A stretch of DNA of 64,000 nt from Achromobacter veterisilvae (GCF_900496975.1 NZ_UFQC01000029.1:17914-81913), one strand, 5' to 3'; positions 42,393 through 55,139 are shown, numbered from the stretch's first letter. Numbers and translations: made by a program. The notes: generated from the sequence alone by a model not told the origin.

Positions 42393-44030
42393 TCAGGCGG
42401 CCCGGACTTTCACATATCTGCCAGGCGCCGGTTCTATCGGCCGGTGCCGGGCATTGCCTAACTTCGTTCGCGCCTTGACCTGCTTGCCGGAATGGCCGGC
42501 CAGCCAGGCGGCCCAATCCGGCCACCAACTGCCGGGCTTCTCGGCCGCCTGCGCGAACCACGTGTTCGGATCGCCCGGCAGATGCTGGCCCGATCGCTCC
42601 AGCTCGTCGGCCACCCAGTAGCTGCGGCGTTTCTTGGCCGGCGGATTCACCACGCCGGCGATATGCCCGGACGCCCCCAGCACGAAACGCTGCGGCCCGC
42701 GCAGCACCTGCGTGGACGCATAGGCCGACACCCAGGGCACGATGTGGTCCTCGCGCGACCCGAAGATGTACGCCGGCATCTCCAGCCGCGTCAGGTCCAG
42801 CGGCACGCCCGCGGCTTGCGCCCGGCCCGGCACCTTCAGGTTGTTTTCCAGGTAGGTATTGCGGAAGTACCAGGAAAAGAAAGGTCCGGGCAGGTTGGTG
42901 CTGTCGCCGTTCCAGAACAGCAGGTCGAAGGCGGGCGGCTTCTGGCCCTTGAGGTAGTTGCCGACGACGTAGTTCCAGACCAGCTCATTGGGCCGCAGGA
43001 ACGAGAACGTGGTGGCGAGTTCGCGGCCGGGCATCAGCCCGCCGCTGCCCAGTTGATGATCGCGCAGCAGCGCGTGGGCCTCGTCGACGAAGACGTTCAG
43101 GACGCCGGTGTCGTGGAAATCCAGCAGCGAGGTCAGCAGGGTCAGCGAGGCCACGGGATGTTCGCCGCGCGCCTCGGCCAGCGCCAGCGCGGACGCCAGC
43201 ATGGTGCCGCCCACGCAGAAACCCAGCGCGTTGACCTGCGGCTGCCTGGCGATGTCGCTGGCCACCCGCAGGGCCTGCAGCACCGCGTTGTCGAGATAAT
43301 CGGACCAGGTGGCGCGGTCCACGCCGTCGGTATCGCTGGCCACCGGGTTGCGCCACGAAACCAGGAACACCGTGAAGCCCTGGTCCACCGCATGCCGCAC
43401 GAAGGAATTCTCGGGCTGCAGGTCCAGGATGTAGAACTTGTTGATGTTCGGCGGCACGATGACGAGGGGCCGTTCGTGCACGGCGGCGGTGGACGGCGCG
43501 TACTGGATGAGCTGGAACAGCGCGTTCTCGTATACGACTTCGCCGGGCGTCACCGCCACGTTGCGGCCGATCTCGAACTGCGATTCGTCCGTCTGCGTGA
43601 TGCGCCCTTTCTTGACGTCGCCGAGCAGGTTCGCCAGGCCCTCGTTCAGCGCCCGGCCCGCGCTCTCCACGATGGATTGCTGGGCATCCGGGTTCAGCGC
43701 CAGGAAATTGGACGGCGACAACGCGTCGACCCACTGCATGATGGAAAAGCGGAGGCGGTCGCGCATCGGTTCGCTGACCTGCGCGGCGTCCACCATGCGC
43801 GACATCGCGCGCGCGGACAACAGGTAGGTATGCGCCAGCAACAGGTGCGAATGATTGGCGGCCCAGGCCTCGCCGGCAAAACGGCGGTCGGGCGGCGGCG
43901 CAAGCGCGCCGCGGCGGGCGTCATCGCAAAGGCGCTGCCATTCGCGAGAGAATTCAGCCTGGATGTCGGCCAGGACTTCCGGTGCCACGCTCACCGGAAT
44001 GGGCCCTGCGGCGGAGAGATTGGCATTCAC
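42393..44030 (-). CDS. phaC: Class I polyhydroxyalkanoate synthase
   Basis: A 545-residue PHA synthase with an alpha/beta-hydrolase C-terminal domain. The catalytic triad is visible: C272 in the lipase-box-like GFCVGG, D428 in SREDHIVPW and H456 in GASGHIAGVVN. The N-terminal part (about 1-190) holds NFLALNPDAQQ and the D/N-domain sequence of class I enzymes. It polymerises (R)-3-hydroxyacyl-CoA on granules. The length is slightly short for class I. phaB follows after 73 bases on the same strand. Confidence 0.96.
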   Translation of the reverse strand: MNANLSAAGPIPVSVAPEVLADIQAEFSREWQRLCDDARRGALAPPPDRRFAGEAWAANHSHLLLAHTYLLSARAMSRMVDAAQVSEPMRDRLRFSIMQWVDALSPSNFLALNPDAQQSIVESAGRALNEGLANLLGDVKKGRITQTDESQFEIGRNVAVTPGEVVYENALFQLIQYAPSTAAVHERPLVIVPPNINKFYILDLQPENSFVRHAVDQGFTVFLVSWRNPVASDTDGVDRATWSDYLDNAVLQALRVASDIARQPQVNALGFCVGGTMLASALALAEARGEHPVASLTLLTSLLDFHDTGVLNVFVDEAHALLRDHQLGSGGLMPGRELATTFSFLRPNELVWNYVVGNYLKGQKPPAFDLLFWNGDSTNLPGPFFSWYFRNTYLENNLKVPGRAQAAGVPLDLTRLEMPAYIFGSREDHIVPWVSAYASTQVLRGPQRFVLGASGHIAGVVNPPAKKRRSYWVADELERSGQHLPGDPNTWFAQAAEKPGSWWPDWAAWLAGHSGKQVKARTKLGNARHRPIEPAPGRYVKVRAA

Positions 44031-44153
44031 TTCGACACCTTGTTATCGAGACTACGCGATTGATGTTGCATTCGGGGTCCAGGCCTGTCAATGCGGGTAT
44101 ACAAGGAGGCCTGCCGGGTGCGCAGCAAGCGCAAGCGCCCGCCTTGCGCTGGA

Positions 44154-44918
44154 TCAAACCGGGTCGAGCCAGGCAAGCAAGGCCATGCGTCCGGTTTCTC
44201 TATCGCGCCGGTACGAAAAGAACCGGTCCGCTTCGGCCACGGTGCACATCCCGCTCAAGGACACCTCTTGTACCCCGGCCCGGCGCAGGCGGAAATCGGC
44301 CAATCCGGCGAGATCGGCCAGCCATTTTCCGGAGAGGCCCGGCCGCGGCGTGAAGTAGCGCCGGGTGGCCGGATCGTCTGCCTCGAAGGCGTCCAGCACG
44401 TCCTGGCCCACTTCGAACGCCTGGGGGCCGATGCCCGGGCCCACCCATGCGCGCCAGCCCGCGGCCCGCGGCGCCTTGGCCCGCATGGCCGCCAGCGTGT
44501 GTTCCAGCACGCCGCCCGACAGGCCGCGCCAGCCGGCATGCGCCGCGCCCAGCACCTTGCCTTCCGCGTCGGCGATCACCACCGGCAGGCAATCGGCCAC
44601 CATGACGGCCAGGACGCGGCCGGGGCGCGCGGTGACGCTGGCGTCGACCGCCGGCTCGTCCGGCAGGTCCGCCCGGTCGGCGTCCACGACTTCGCTGCCA
44701 TGGACCTGGCGCAGCCACAGGGGTTCGGCGGGCACCGCGGCGCGCACGCGGCGCCGGTTCTCCGCGACCGTGCCGGGATCGTCGCCGGCGCGGCGGCCCA
44801 GGTTCAGGGTGTCGTGCGGCGCGACGCCCGCGCCGCCTGCGCGGGTGGTGCAGAAATAGTTGACGCCGGCCCATTGCGGGCCGGTCACCACGGGCAGGCC
44901 TGCCGCTACGCGTTCCAT
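44154..44918 (-). CDS. pgeF: Purine nucleoside phosphorylase / laccase-domain protein
   Basis: A 254-residue protein of the YfiH/PgeF family. The metal site is visible as WLRQVHGSEVV (His), VMVADCLPVVIAD (Cys) and GAAHAGWRGL (His), with RFFSYRRD near the C-terminus. The family has been reported as a polyphenol oxidase, an editing enzyme of peptidoglycan precursors and a purine nucleoside phosphorylase. Its first 13 bases overlap the end of the RluD gene, and the two genes are neighbours in many betaproteobacteria. Confidence 0.92.
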   Translation of the reverse strand: MERVAAGLPVVTGPQWAGVNYFCTTRAGGAGVAPHDTLNLGRRAGDDPGTVAENRRRVRAAVPAEPLWLRQVHGSEVVDADRADLPDEPAVDASVTARPGRVLAVMVADCLPVVIADAEGKVLGAAHAGWRGLSGGVLEHTLAAMRAKAPRAAGWRAWVGPGIGPQAFEVGQDVLDAFEADDPATRRYFTPRPGLSGKWLADLAGLADFRLRRAGVQEVSLSGMCTVAEADRFFSYRRDRETGRMALLAWLDPV

Positions 44919-45904
44919 GCGATGCTTTCCTGTACCAGGACCATGTCGGCGGGCGGGGCCGCGGTGAATTCGGCCTCGCCGCGGCCGCCCGGATCGTCGA
45001 AATGCAGGGCGCGCGCATGCAGCATCTGCCGCTGCGCGCCCGCGATGTTCTTGCCGCCATAGAGTGTGTCGGCCAGCAGCGGATGCCCCAGGCTGGCCAG
45101 GTGCACCCGGATCTGGTGGGTGCGGCCGGTTTCCAGGCGGCACACCACTTCGGTGACGCGGCCGCCCGGGTCCGCCTGCCCGCGGCGGGCCGGCGCATAG
45201 TGGGTGACGGCGGGCTTGGGAGCCACCGGGCGTTCCACGCTCATGCGCACCGGCACGCGGGAATCGCGGCCGATCGGGCGGTCGACCTTGCCGGCCCCGG
45301 CCAGCCAGCCATGCGCCAGCGCCACGTATTCGCGGCCCATGCTGCGCGCCTGCAATTGGCGCACGAGATGGGTCTGCGCCGTCTCGTTGCGCGCCACGAC
45401 CATGAGGCCGGACGTGTCTTTGTCCAGGCGGTGCACGATGCCGGCGCGCGCCACCTGGGCCAGTTCGGGATAGCGGTGCAGCAGGCCGTTGAGCAGGGTG
45501 CCGCTCCAGTTGCCCGCCCCGGGATGCGTGACCAGCCCGGCGGGCTTGTTCACGACGATCCAGTCGGGGCTTTCGTCCACGACCGCGAATTCCACGGGTT
45601 CGGGCGCGAAGGCCAGTGTTTCGGGCGCGGGCTGGGGCCATACGGCGATCTCGTCGCCGGGGCCGACGGTCTGCCGGACCTTGCCGGGCGCGCCGTTCAC
45701 ATGGACATTGCCGGCCTCGATCCAGCCTTGCAGCCGGCTGCGGGAATGATTGGGCAACAGCCCCGCCAGCACCTTGTCCAGCCGGTCGGCCCGCGTACCG
45801 TCAGGCACGGTTACAAGTTGCGGTTCACCCCTGGAATTTTCGTCGGGAAGACCCAGGAATTCGTCGTCGGAAACGAGATCTGCGCCGGCGGCTGTATCAG
45901 ACAT
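44906..45904 (-). CDS. rluD: 23S rRNA pseudouridine synthase RluD
   Basis: A 332-residue RluA-family enzyme. An S4 RNA-binding domain (about 38-95) is followed by the synthase domain with HRLDKDTSG and catalytic D161. It isomerises uridines 1911, 1915 and 1917 of 23S rRNA (E. coli numbering). The N-terminal 30 residues are acidic and unconserved. It is divergent from bamD, with 53 bases between starts, as in many proteobacteria. Confidence 0.93.
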   Translation of the reverse strand: MSDTAAGADLVSDDEFLGLPDENSRGEPQLVTVPDGTRADRLDKVLAGLLPNHSRSRLQGWIEAGNVHVNGAPGKVRQTVGPGDEIAVWPQPAPETLAFAPEPVEFAVVDESPDWIVVNKPAGLVTHPGAGNWSGTLLNGLLHRYPELAQVARAGIVHRLDKDTSGLMVVARNETAQTHLVRQLQARSMGREYVALAHGWLAGAGKVDRPIGRDSRVPVRMSVERPVAPKPAVTHYAPARRGQADPGGRVTEVVCRLETGRTHQIRVHLASLGHPLLADTLYGGKNIAGAQRQMLHARALHFDDPGGRGEAEFTAAPPADMVLVQESIAWNA

Positions 45905-45916
45905 GGAGACAAATCA

Positions 45917-45922
45917 TATAAT
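45917..45922 (+). promoter_or_regulatory. Probable -10 box of bamD
   Basis: A perfect TATAAT lies in the short gap between rluD and bamD, 35 bases before the bamD start codon. A matching -35 would fall inside the rluD coding sequence and is weak (GTATCA region). Confidence 0.5.
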
Positions 45923-45957
45923 CAGCCTGCCATGCTACCACCAAGGATACGATTCTC

Positions 45958-46800
45958 GTGATTCACCACCCCGCAGCTCCCTCGAATCCCGCCTCCCGCA
46001 GCGGGCCGATCTTGCGCGTGGTCATCGCGCTGGTTGCCGTCGTCGCGATCGCCGGTTGCGGCTCGTCCGACAACAAGTACGACAAGACCACGAACTGGAG
46101 CGCCGAACAGCTCTATGCCGATGCCAAGTCGGAAATGTCCTCGGGTGGCTGGAAGGAAGCCCGCGAACGCCTGACCGCGATTGAAAGCCGCTACCCGTTC
46201 GGCGTGTATGCGCAGCAAGCCCTGCTTGAACTGGCGTACGTCAACTGGAAGGACGGCGAAAACGAGCAGGCTCTCGCGGCCATCGACCGCTTCCAGCAGC
46301 TCTACCCCAACCATCCCGGCACCGACTATGCGCTGTACCTGAAGGGCCTGATCAACTTCACGCCGGCCAGCGCCTTCATGAGCAACATCACCGGCCAGGA
46401 TCCCGCCGAGCGCGATCCAAAGGGCCTGCGCGCTTCCTACGACGCCTTCAACGAACTGATCAAGCGCTATCCGGACAGCAAGTATTCGGTCGACGCGGAA
46501 AAGCGCGTCGCGTGGCTGGTCAACACCATCGCCATGAATGAAGTGCACGTGGCGCGCTACTACTACGAGCGCGGCGCCTACGTGGCCGCCGCCAACCGCG
46601 CGCAGACCGTCATCACCGACTTCGAAGGCGCGCCCGCCACCGAAGAAGCGCTTTATCTGATGGTCGAGTCCTACGACAAGCTCGGCATGACCGAACTGAA
46701 GAACGACTCGCAACGCGTCTACGACAAGAACTTCCCCAACAGCGAATTCCGCACGCGCGGCCTGAAGGCCGACAGGAGCTGGTGGAATCCGTTCGACTGA
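45958..46800 (+). CDS. bamD: Outer membrane protein assembly factor BamD
   Basis: A 280-residue lipoprotein of the BAM complex. A short N-terminal arm and membrane segment lead to the lipobox VAIAGC with C34. TPR repeats fill about 50-250, with the expected YPFGVYAQQALLELAY and DYALYLKGL segments. It works with BamA in inserting beta-barrels. The start is GTG at 45958, with AAGGA ten bases upstream; no better in-frame ATG precedes the signal sequence. It ends in a clear terminator. Confidence 0.95.
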   Translation: MIHHPAAPSNPASRSGPILRVVIALVAVVAIAGCGSSDNKYDKTTNWSAEQLYADAKSEMSSGGWKEARERLTAIESRYPFGVYAQQALLELAYVNWKDGENEQALAAIDRFQQLYPNHPGTDYALYLKGLINFTPASAFMSNITGQDPAERDPKGLRASYDAFNELIKRYPDSKYSVDAEKRVAWLVNTIAMNEVHVARYYYERGAYVAAANRAQTVITDFEGAPATEEALYLMVESYDKLGMTELKNDSQRVYDKNFPNSEFRTRGLKADRSWWNPFD

Positions 46801-46817
46801 TCCGATTCCCGCATGGG

Positions 46818-46846
46818 AAAAAGCTCCCCTCGGGGAGCTTTTTTTT
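46818..46846. terminator. Bidirectional terminator between bamD and the helicase gene
   Basis: AAAAAGCTCCCC (46818-46829) is complementary to GGGGAGCTTTTT (46832-46843), followed by more T. A and T runs on both sides allow use by both convergent genes. Confidence 0.93.
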
Positions 46847-46886
46847 GCCTTGGGCTACCGCCGCGCGGCGCGAAACCGCGCACCAG

Positions 46887-48989
46887 CTATGCTTCGCCGC
46901 CCTCGCCCTTGCGGCGGTAGAACGCCAGCACTTCCTCAATTTCCCGGGTCCGCGCGAAAGGCGGCAACCCCCGCCACAGGCGCTTGCCGTAAGGCTTCTC
47001 GACCAGCCGCCCGTCGCCCACCATGAGCACGCCCCAATCCGATTCCGTGCGGATCAGCCGGCCCGCGCCCTGCTTGAGCGAGATCGCCGCCTCGGGCAAC
47101 TGGTACTCCGAGAACGGATTGCCGCCCTGCGACCGGCAGGCCCGCAGGCGCGCCTCGATGACGGGGTCGTCGGGCGGCGCGAACGGCAGCTTGTCGATCG
47201 CCACCAGGGTCAGCACGTCGCCGGGCAGGTCGATGCCTTCCCAGAAGCTGGCGCTGCCCACCAGCACGGGATGCTCCAGCCGGCAGAAACGCTCGAGCAG
47301 ATCGCGGCGCGTGCCGTCCCCCTGCTTGAGCAAAGGCCATTCGTGGCCGGCGTCGTCGAATTCGTCGGCCAGCAGGTTCGCGACCCTGTCCACCGCGCGC
47401 AGCGTCGTGCACAGCACCAGCGTCCCGCCCGGGCTTGCCTCCAGCAGCGGCATCAGCGTCCGCACGAAGCGCTCGAGGAACTGCGGCGACTGGGGCTCGG
47501 GCATGCCGCGCGGCACGAACAGCAGGGCCTGCTCCGGATAGTTGAACGGCGATTCCCATTTGCCGGTGCGCGCGCTGTCCAGCCCCAGTTGGCTGGTGAA
47601 GTGCGTGAATTCGCCGTTCACCGACAGCGTGGCCGAGGTCATGATCCAGGCCTGGCCCGGCTTGCGGTACTTGGAGAAGGCCTGGGCCACCGACAGCGGC
47701 GCCGAATGCAGCCGCACGTGGTGCTGCCCGTGCTCGACCCAGCGCACCGCCGGCCCGGACCATTGCTCCGCCGCGGCGGCGCCCGCCAGGATGGCGGCCG
47801 GCGTGGGCAGGCCGTCTCCCAGCGCGGACTGCGCCGCGGATTCGGGCGCCTGGTCGTCGCGGCCCCAGCCTTCGTCGTCCCGCCCCACGCCGCCCCGGCC
47901 CGGCGTGGCCCAGCGCTTGAGGCGCGCCGAAATCTCCGCGCCGCTGCGCGCGGCGGCCATCAGGTCGGGATGTTTCTCGGAGACCGCGGCCAGGGCCTGC
48001 GCCGCGCCGTCCACGGCCTCGCGCAGCGCCCCCAGGGCCTCGTCGAACTCCTCGGGATTGGGAATGGCCTCGAAGGTGGCCTTGCGGCCCGGCATCCTGT
48101 CCAGCGGCGCACAGACCAGCCGCAGCTCGCGCGCGGCCGTCTCCAGGTGGCGGCTGACGTCGCTCCATTTGGCCGCTTCGCGCGCATAGGCCAGGCCGGC
48201 GACTTCCAGCGCGCGGCCGAAGTCCATCAACTGGTGCGTGGACACGCTGCTGCCCAGGAAGCGCGTGGCGGTGTCGGGAAGCTGGTGCGCTTCGTCGAAG
48301 ATCACGGTATCCGCTTCCGGCAGCAGATCGGTGACGCCTTCTTCGCGCAGCACCAGGTCGGCCATGAACAGGGCGTGGTTGACGACCACCACGTCGGCCT
48401 CCTGGGCCTGCCGGCGGGCCTTCACGACGAAGCAGTCGCGGATGCGCGGGCATTCCTGCCCCAGGCAGTTCTCGCGGGTGGAGGTCACGCGCTGCCAGAT
48501 CTCGGCGTCTTCCGGCACCTGCGCGAGATCGCCGCGGTCGCCCGTCTTGGAAATGCCGGCGAACACCTGGATCTGGCGCAACTGCTGGATCTCGCTGCGC
48601 GACTTCAAGGCGCGCTCGTCGCCCTGCAGGCGGTCCAGGTGATAGTGGCAGACGTAGTTGCCGCGGCCCTTGAGCAGCGCGGCGGTCACCGGCGCGGCCA
48701 GCGCGGCGCGCACGCGCGGGAGGTCGCGGGCGAAAAGCTGGTCCTGCAAGGTGCGGGTGCCGGTGGAAATCAGCACCTTGCCGCCCTGGATGAAGGCGGG
48801 TACAAGATAGGCCCAGGTCTTGCCGATGCCGGTGCCGGCCTCGGCCACTAGCGTGGCGCGGTCCTGGATGGCCTGGCCGATGGCCTGGGACAGCTCCACT
48901 TGCGCGGGTCGCGGCTTGTAGCCAGGCAAGGCCGTGGCCAGCGGCCCGTCCTCGTCGAAGAATTCGGAAATATCCAGGTCCAGCATCAC
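46887..48989 (-). CDS. DinG/YoaA-type ATP-dependent DNA helicase with 4Fe-4S cluster
   Basis: A 700-residue XPD-like superfamily 2 helicase. Walker [11 protein letters not shown] is at 49-58 and the DEAH box at 232-235. Four Cys (C114, C175, C180, C186) lie between motifs I and II, as in the iron-sulfur domain of XPD, DinG and YoaA. Helicase motifs V-VI near the C-terminus include [10 protein letters not shown] and QGAGRLIR. It unwinds DNA 5' to 3', acting in repair or R-loop/replication conflicts. Divergent from tex, with 231 bases between the starts; convergent with bamD. Confidence 0.93.
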   Translation of the reverse strand: MMLDLDISEFFDEDGPLATALPGYKPRPAQVELSQAIGQAIQDRATLVAEAGTGIGKTWAYLVPAFIQGGKVLISTGTRTLQDQLFARDLPRVRAALAAPVTAALLKGRGNYVCHYHLDRLQGDERALKSRSEIQQLRQIQVFAGISKTGDRGDLAQVPEDAEIWQRVTSTRENCLGQECPRIRDCFVVKARRQAQEADVVVVNHALFMADLVLREEGVTDLLPEADTVIFDEAHQLPDTATRFLGSSVSTHQLMDFGRALEVAGLAYAREAAKWSDVSRHLETAARELRLVCAPLDRMPGRKATFEAIPNPEEFDEALGALREAVDGAAQALAAVSEKHPDLMAAARSGAEISARLKRWATPGRGGVGRDDEGWGRDDQAPESAAQSALGDGLPTPAAILAGAAAAEQWSGPAVRWVEHGQHHVRLHSAPLSVAQAFSKYRKPGQAWIMTSATLSVNGEFTHFTSQLGLDSARTGKWESPFNYPEQALLFVPRGMPEPQSPQFLERFVRTLMPLLEASPGGTLVLCTTLRAVDRVANLLADEFDDAGHEWPLLKQGDGTRRDLLERFCRLEHPVLVGSASFWEGIDLPGDVLTLVAIDKLPFAPPDDPVIEARLRACRSQGGNPFSEYQLPEAAISLKQGAGRLIRTESDWGVLMVGDGRLVEKPYGKRLWRGLPPFARTREIEEVLAFYRRKGEGGEA

Positions 48990-49220
48990 GGCAGCCTAGT
49001 GTCGGTCGGAGTCAACGGTGAACCGGTGCCGGTTACGGTTCGGGCGCCAGACACTTATGTGGGAAAGGACCAAATGATACCGCTGCCCGGCCTCCCGCGC
49101 GCCGCAAAGCCGCCATCGGCCAGCCGCAAGAGAGACGTATCGGTCCGCCCTGGCACGTTTTGTAACAGCCGCTTATGGCACAATCCGCCCCTTGTTTTCC
49201 CTTTTTGTCGTCGTATAGAG

Positions 49221-51602
<2,382 letters not shown>

Positions 51603-51643
51603 GCGCTGGCCCCTCCCCTGGCACGGGGGCGGCTCCAAACGAC

Positions 51644-51683
51644 AAAAAGGCCCGGCGCTTCATACGCGCCGGGCCTTTTTTTT
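51644..51683. terminator. Bidirectional terminator between tex and trpS
   Basis: AAAAAGGCCCGGCGC (51644-51658) is exactly complementary to 51666-51680 around a 7-base loop, with T-runs on both strands. Serves the convergent tex and trpS genes. Confidence 0.93.
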
Positions 51684-51713
51684 CGGGCGCCTGCGCCGCG
51701 CCCGGCCGTCCGC

Positions 51714-53069
51714 CTATTCCTGGGACAGCGAGGCCAGCGCTTCGCGCGCGCGCGCCAGCAGGGCCCCCGGTTCGGCCTGCGCGCCCGCCGGCGCGGCCGC
51801 CACGGCCACGCCGTCGATCACCGCCGCATAGCCTTGCCCGTCGGCCTGCAGCACCGAGTCCGCCGGTTCCGATTGCAGGCGGCGCATCAGGGCGCCGGCC
51901 TCTTTCGGGTCGGCGAAACGCTGCGACAGCAGCAGTTCCTCGCCGTCGGCGGCCAGCAGGCGGAAGCGGAAGCCGCCGTCTTCGTCGCGGAAGCTGACGA
52001 AGCGCGCGCCCTTGCCCTTTTCTTTCTTGGCCGGCGCGCCCTTGCCGCCCGCGGACGCGGCCTCGAGGTTGCGCAGGCCCACGGCCTGGCGCAGCTCGTG
52101 CATGAACGGCACGGACAGCTTGCGGGCCTTGGCGGCGCCCGCCTGCAGGATGTCTTCGATGCGGCCGGGATTGGCCATCAGGTCGAAATACTTTTCGCGC
52201 ATGGGGGCCAGCAGGTTTTCCAGGTGGTCGTAGAGCGCCTGCTTGGCATCGCCCCAGCCCAGCCCGTCTTCCAGTTGCTTGCGGAACGCCGCGGACTGCT
52301 CCTGCGTGGCGAACGCGCGGTAGATCGTGTACAGGTGCGAGTTCTCGGCGTCCTTCGGTTCGCCCGGCTGGCGCGAATCGGTCACGATGCGCATCACCGA
52401 CGCGCGCAGCGCGCTTGCGCCGCCCTCGAACAGCGGGATCGTGTTGTTATAGCTCTTGGACATTTTGCGGCCGTCCAGGCCCGGCAGCGTCGCCACGTCT
52501 TCCTCGATCACCACTTCCGGCAGCGTGAAGTAATCGCGGCCGTAGAGATGGTTGAAGCGCTGGGCGATGTCGCGCGCCATCTCCAGGTGCTGGATCTGGT
52601 CGCGGCCCACCGGCACCTTGTTCGCGTTGAACATCACGATGTCCGCGGCCATCAGCACCGGATACGAGAACAGGCCCATCGTGACGCCGTCGTCCGGTTC
52701 CACGCCCTTCGCCTCGTTCTGGTCCACCGCCGCCTTGTACGCGTGCGCCCGGTTCATCAGGCCCTTGGCCGTGACGCAATTCAGCATCCAGGTCAGCTCG
52801 GGAATCTCGGGGATGTCCGACTGGCGGTAGAACGTCACGCGTTCGTGGTCCAGCCCGACCGCCAGCCAGGTGGCGGCGATTTCAAGGCGGGAACGCGCCA
52901 CGCGGGCCGGATCGTCGCACTTGATCAGCGCATGGTAGTCCGCCATGAAGAAGAATGCGTCCACGCCGGGCTGCGCGCTGGCCTGGACGGCCGGACGGAT
53001 CGCGCCCGCGTAGTTGCCGAGGTGGGGAGTTCCAGAAGTGGTGATGCCGGTGAGGACGCGGGTATTCAT
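51714..53069 (-). CDS. trpS: Tryptophan--tRNA ligase with C-terminal YegP-like extension
   Basis: A 451-residue class Ic synthetase. The HIGH-type motif [12 protein letters not shown] is at 11-22 and KMSKS at 202-206. The catalytic body ends near residue 337, the usual length for bacterial TrpS. An Ala/Lys/Gly linker follows (338-355), then an extra domain (356-402) with [19 protein letters not shown]. This looks like a YegP/DUF1508 domain. A final Ala-rich segment reaches 451. The extension is not needed for known TrpS chemistry; it may aid stability or tRNA binding. Confidence 0.94.
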   Translation of the reverse strand: MNTRVLTGITTSGTPHLGNYAGAIRPAVQASAQPGVDAFFFMADYHALIKCDDPARVARSRLEIAATWLAVGLDHERVTFYRQSDIPEIPELTWMLNCVTAKGLMNRAHAYKAAVDQNEAKGVEPDDGVTMGLFSYPVLMAADIVMFNANKVPVGRDQIQHLEMARDIAQRFNHLYGRDYFTLPEVVIEEDVATLPGLDGRKMSKSYNNTIPLFEGGASALRASVMRIVTDSRQPGEPKDAENSHLYTIYRAFATQEQSAAFRKQLEDGLGWGDAKQALYDHLENLLAPMREKYFDLMANPGRIEDILQAGAAKARKLSVPFMHELRQAVGLRNLEAASAGGKGAPAKKEKGKGARFVSFRDEDGGFRFRLLAADGEELLLSQRFADPKEAGALMRRLQSEPADSVLQADGQGYAAVIDGVAVAAAPAGAQAEPGALLARAREALASLSQE

Positions 53070-53136
53070 GAGGCGACGAGGCGTTTTTGGGGAAACACCC
53101 AGTGTAACGTGCCGGACGGGCGCCGCGCCCGCGCCG

Positions 53137-53460
53137 CTACAGGACAGCCAGCAGCGGCGCCGCCAGCGCGCACAGGCCGCCGGCGGTCAGCGCGGCGCGC
53201 GGCCGGAACGTCAGGAACCAGATCAGCAGCAGGCCGGCGATGCTGAGGATGCCGATCCATTCGACCGTGCCGTAGCTCCAGCCCCAGACCGCCGCCGAGG
53301 CGCACAGCGACAGGGCCAGCGCGGCCCAGCCGAATACGCGCAGCGGCACGCGGTGCCGCCGCGGCAGCGCTCGGTCGAAGAGATCTTCATAGTGGCGGTC
53401 CATTCCCAGGCACAAGGCGGAGAACCCCGCGTAGGCCAGGCAGAAGGCGGCGAGCGTCAT
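53137..53460 (-). CDS. DUF3325 small membrane protein
   Basis: A 107-residue protein with three to four hydrophobic segments and a conserved [12 protein letters not shown] loop after the first. This is the DUF3325 family, nearly always found beside DUF3649 and PepSY membrane proteins in iron-regulated loci. The function is unknown; it is probably a small subunit of a membrane complex. Its start overlaps the end of the PepSY gene by four bases (ATGA), so translation is coupled. Last gene of the operon that begins at the DUF4198 or receptor gene. Confidence 0.87.
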   Translation of the reverse strand: MTLAAFCLAYAGFSALCLGMDRHYEDLFDRALPRRHRVPLRVFGWAALALSLCASAAVWGWSYGTVEWIGILSIAGLLLIWFLTFRPRAALTAGGLCALAAPLLAVL

Positions 53461-55139
53461 GGCGTATCACCTCTCGGTTCATAAACGACGTGGCTCGAAG
53501 CGGCCTGCGCCGCGGGAGCCTGCGCGACTTGGGGGGAAACGGTCTTGGCGGCGGGGCGTTCGGCGCGCGCCTTGGCGGACGCCTTCGCCGGCGCCTTGCG
53601 GGCTCTAGCGGCCTTGCGCGCCATCCAGCCGAACAGCGCCGCGCTGGCCAGGCAGGTCAGGTCGAAGCCGGCCATGACCCAATCGCCGGCGGGCAGGGAT
53701 ACCCCCAGATGGCGCGACGTGGTGAACGCGTTGACCACCGGCACCAAGGCGAGCGAGGCGGCGGCGATGGCCAGCAGATCCTGCCATTTGCGGCGCTGGA
53801 AAAGGAATGCGTAGACCAGCGACAGCCCCCAGGCGGAGAAGAACGCGCGCACTTCCCAGACCTGGCGGCCGGGCATCTCGGCCGGCAACAGGCGATTGGC
53901 CAGGAAGAAGGCCGCCACGCCGAACACCACGCCCGCGATCGTCCCGGCGTTCAGGCCGTCCACCAGGCGCAGCGAGAATGCTTCGCGGACGTCGCCCGGC
54001 CGCGCCTTCTGGCGGCGCTTGGCGATCCACAGGACCAGCCCCGTGCCCACCATGCCCGTGCCCGCCAGGCTGACCAGGAAGTAGAACCACCGCAGCAGCG
54101 GTTCGGCGAACAGCCCCAGATGCAGCCCGGTGATGACGCCGGCGGTTTGCACGGTGGCGCTGAGGTCGTCCTCGCCTTCCTGGAAGGCGCCCGTCACGCC
54201 GTCAAAGCGCATGTAAGGCGCCAACCGGCCATACGACACCCCGTCGGCGGCGTCGCGGACCAGGGTCACGGTGGCGCCCGCGTCGCCGGGGTTGTTGACC
54301 GTGACGCGGCCGACCCGGCCCTGCCAGTGATCCTGGGCCTGGGCCACCAGCGGCGCGATCTGGACCAGCGGCGCCGGCTGGTTCAGCGGCGGCGTGATCT
54401 TGAACGACTTGAAGACCTCGTCGGTGTACTGGCGCGGGTTTTCATAGACGGCCTGGATGCCGGCGGGCATCAGCATGATCATGAACAACACCAGCCCGCT
54501 GAACGTGATCATCAGGTGGAACGGCAGCCCCAGCACCGACAAGACGTTATGCCCGTCCATCCAGGCGCGCTGTCCGCCCTTCTTCGGGCGGAAGGTAAAG
54601 AAATCGGTGAATATCTTCTTGTGCGTGATGATGCCGCTGATGATGGCCACCAGCATGAACATGCCCGCGATGCTCGCCAGCCAGCGCCCCCACGGGAACG
54701 CGGTTTCCAGTTCGAAGTGGAACCGGTAGAAAAAATCGCCGCCGCGCGTTTCGCGGCCGGTGACGGCCTGCCCGCTGACGGGGTCCAGCTTCACGCGCAC
54801 GAAACCGCGCTCGCCCGGCTTGGGCTTGGCCACCTGGTACAGCATCTGGATCAGCGGCTCGCGGTTCGACGGCGGCGTGATGAACCAGCGCTTGGCGTCC
54901 GGCGCGTGTTCGTTCAGGTAGCGCTGCGCCAGGTCCACCGCCTGCACCGCGGGCGTCGGCCGGGCCTGGATCTCCGGCTGCATCCAGCTCGTGATCTCGG
55001 GCCGGAAGAACGCCAGCGTGCCGGTCAGGAACATCGCGAACAGCACCCAGCCGAAGATCAGGCCGGCCCAGGTGTGCAGCCAGGACATGGACTGGCGCAA
55101 GCCTTCTTCGCCCTGCGCCTTGGCTTTCCCAGCCTTCAT
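53457..55139 (-). CDS. PepSY-domain iron-regulated membrane protein (PiuB/FoxB-like)
   Basis: A 560-residue inner-membrane protein with four core helices, more at the C-terminus, and periplasmic PepSY-type loops. Segments such as LHTWAGLIFGWVLFAMFLTG, RFHFELETAFPWGRW and HNVLSVLGLPFHLMI supply conserved His residues, probably haem ligands. Family members reduce siderophore-bound iron in the periplasm. Within this cluster it would release iron delivered by the TonB receptor. ATG 55139 is chosen, overlapping the DUF3649 stop by four bases. The C-terminal 60 residues are Ala/Lys-rich and low-complexity. Confidence 0.9.
   Translation of the reverse strand: MKAGKAKAQGEEGLRQSMSWLHTWAGLIFGWVLFAMFLTGTLAFFRPEITSWMQPEIQARPTPAVQAVDLAQRYLNEHAPDAKRWFITPPSNREPLIQMLYQVAKPKPGERGFVRVKLDPVSGQAVTGRETRGGDFFYRFHFELETAFPWGRWLASIAGMFMLVAIISGIITHKKIFTDFFTFRPKKGGQRAWMDGHNVLSVLGLPFHLMITFSGLVLFMIMLMPAGIQAVYENPRQYTDEVFKSFKITPPLNQPAPLVQIAPLVAQAQDHWQGRVGRVTVNNPGDAGATVTLVRDAADGVSYGRLAPYMRFDGVTGAFQEGEDDLSATVQTAGVITGLHLGLFAEPLLRWFYFLVSLAGTGMVGTGLVLWIAKRRQKARPGDVREAFSLRLVDGLNAGTIAGVVFGVAAFFLANRLLPAEMPGRQVWEVRAFFSAWGLSLVYAFLFQRRKWQDLLAIAAASLALVPVVNAFTTSRHLGVSLPAGDWVMAGFDLTCLASAALFGWMARKAARARKAPAKASAKARAERPAAKTVSPQVAQAPAAQAASSHVVYEPRGDTP

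Noticed and set aside
44906..44918. Possible frameshift between rluD and pgeF
   Set aside because: The 13-base overlap joins two complete proteins, each with its own start and full motifs, so it is ordinary gene overlap.
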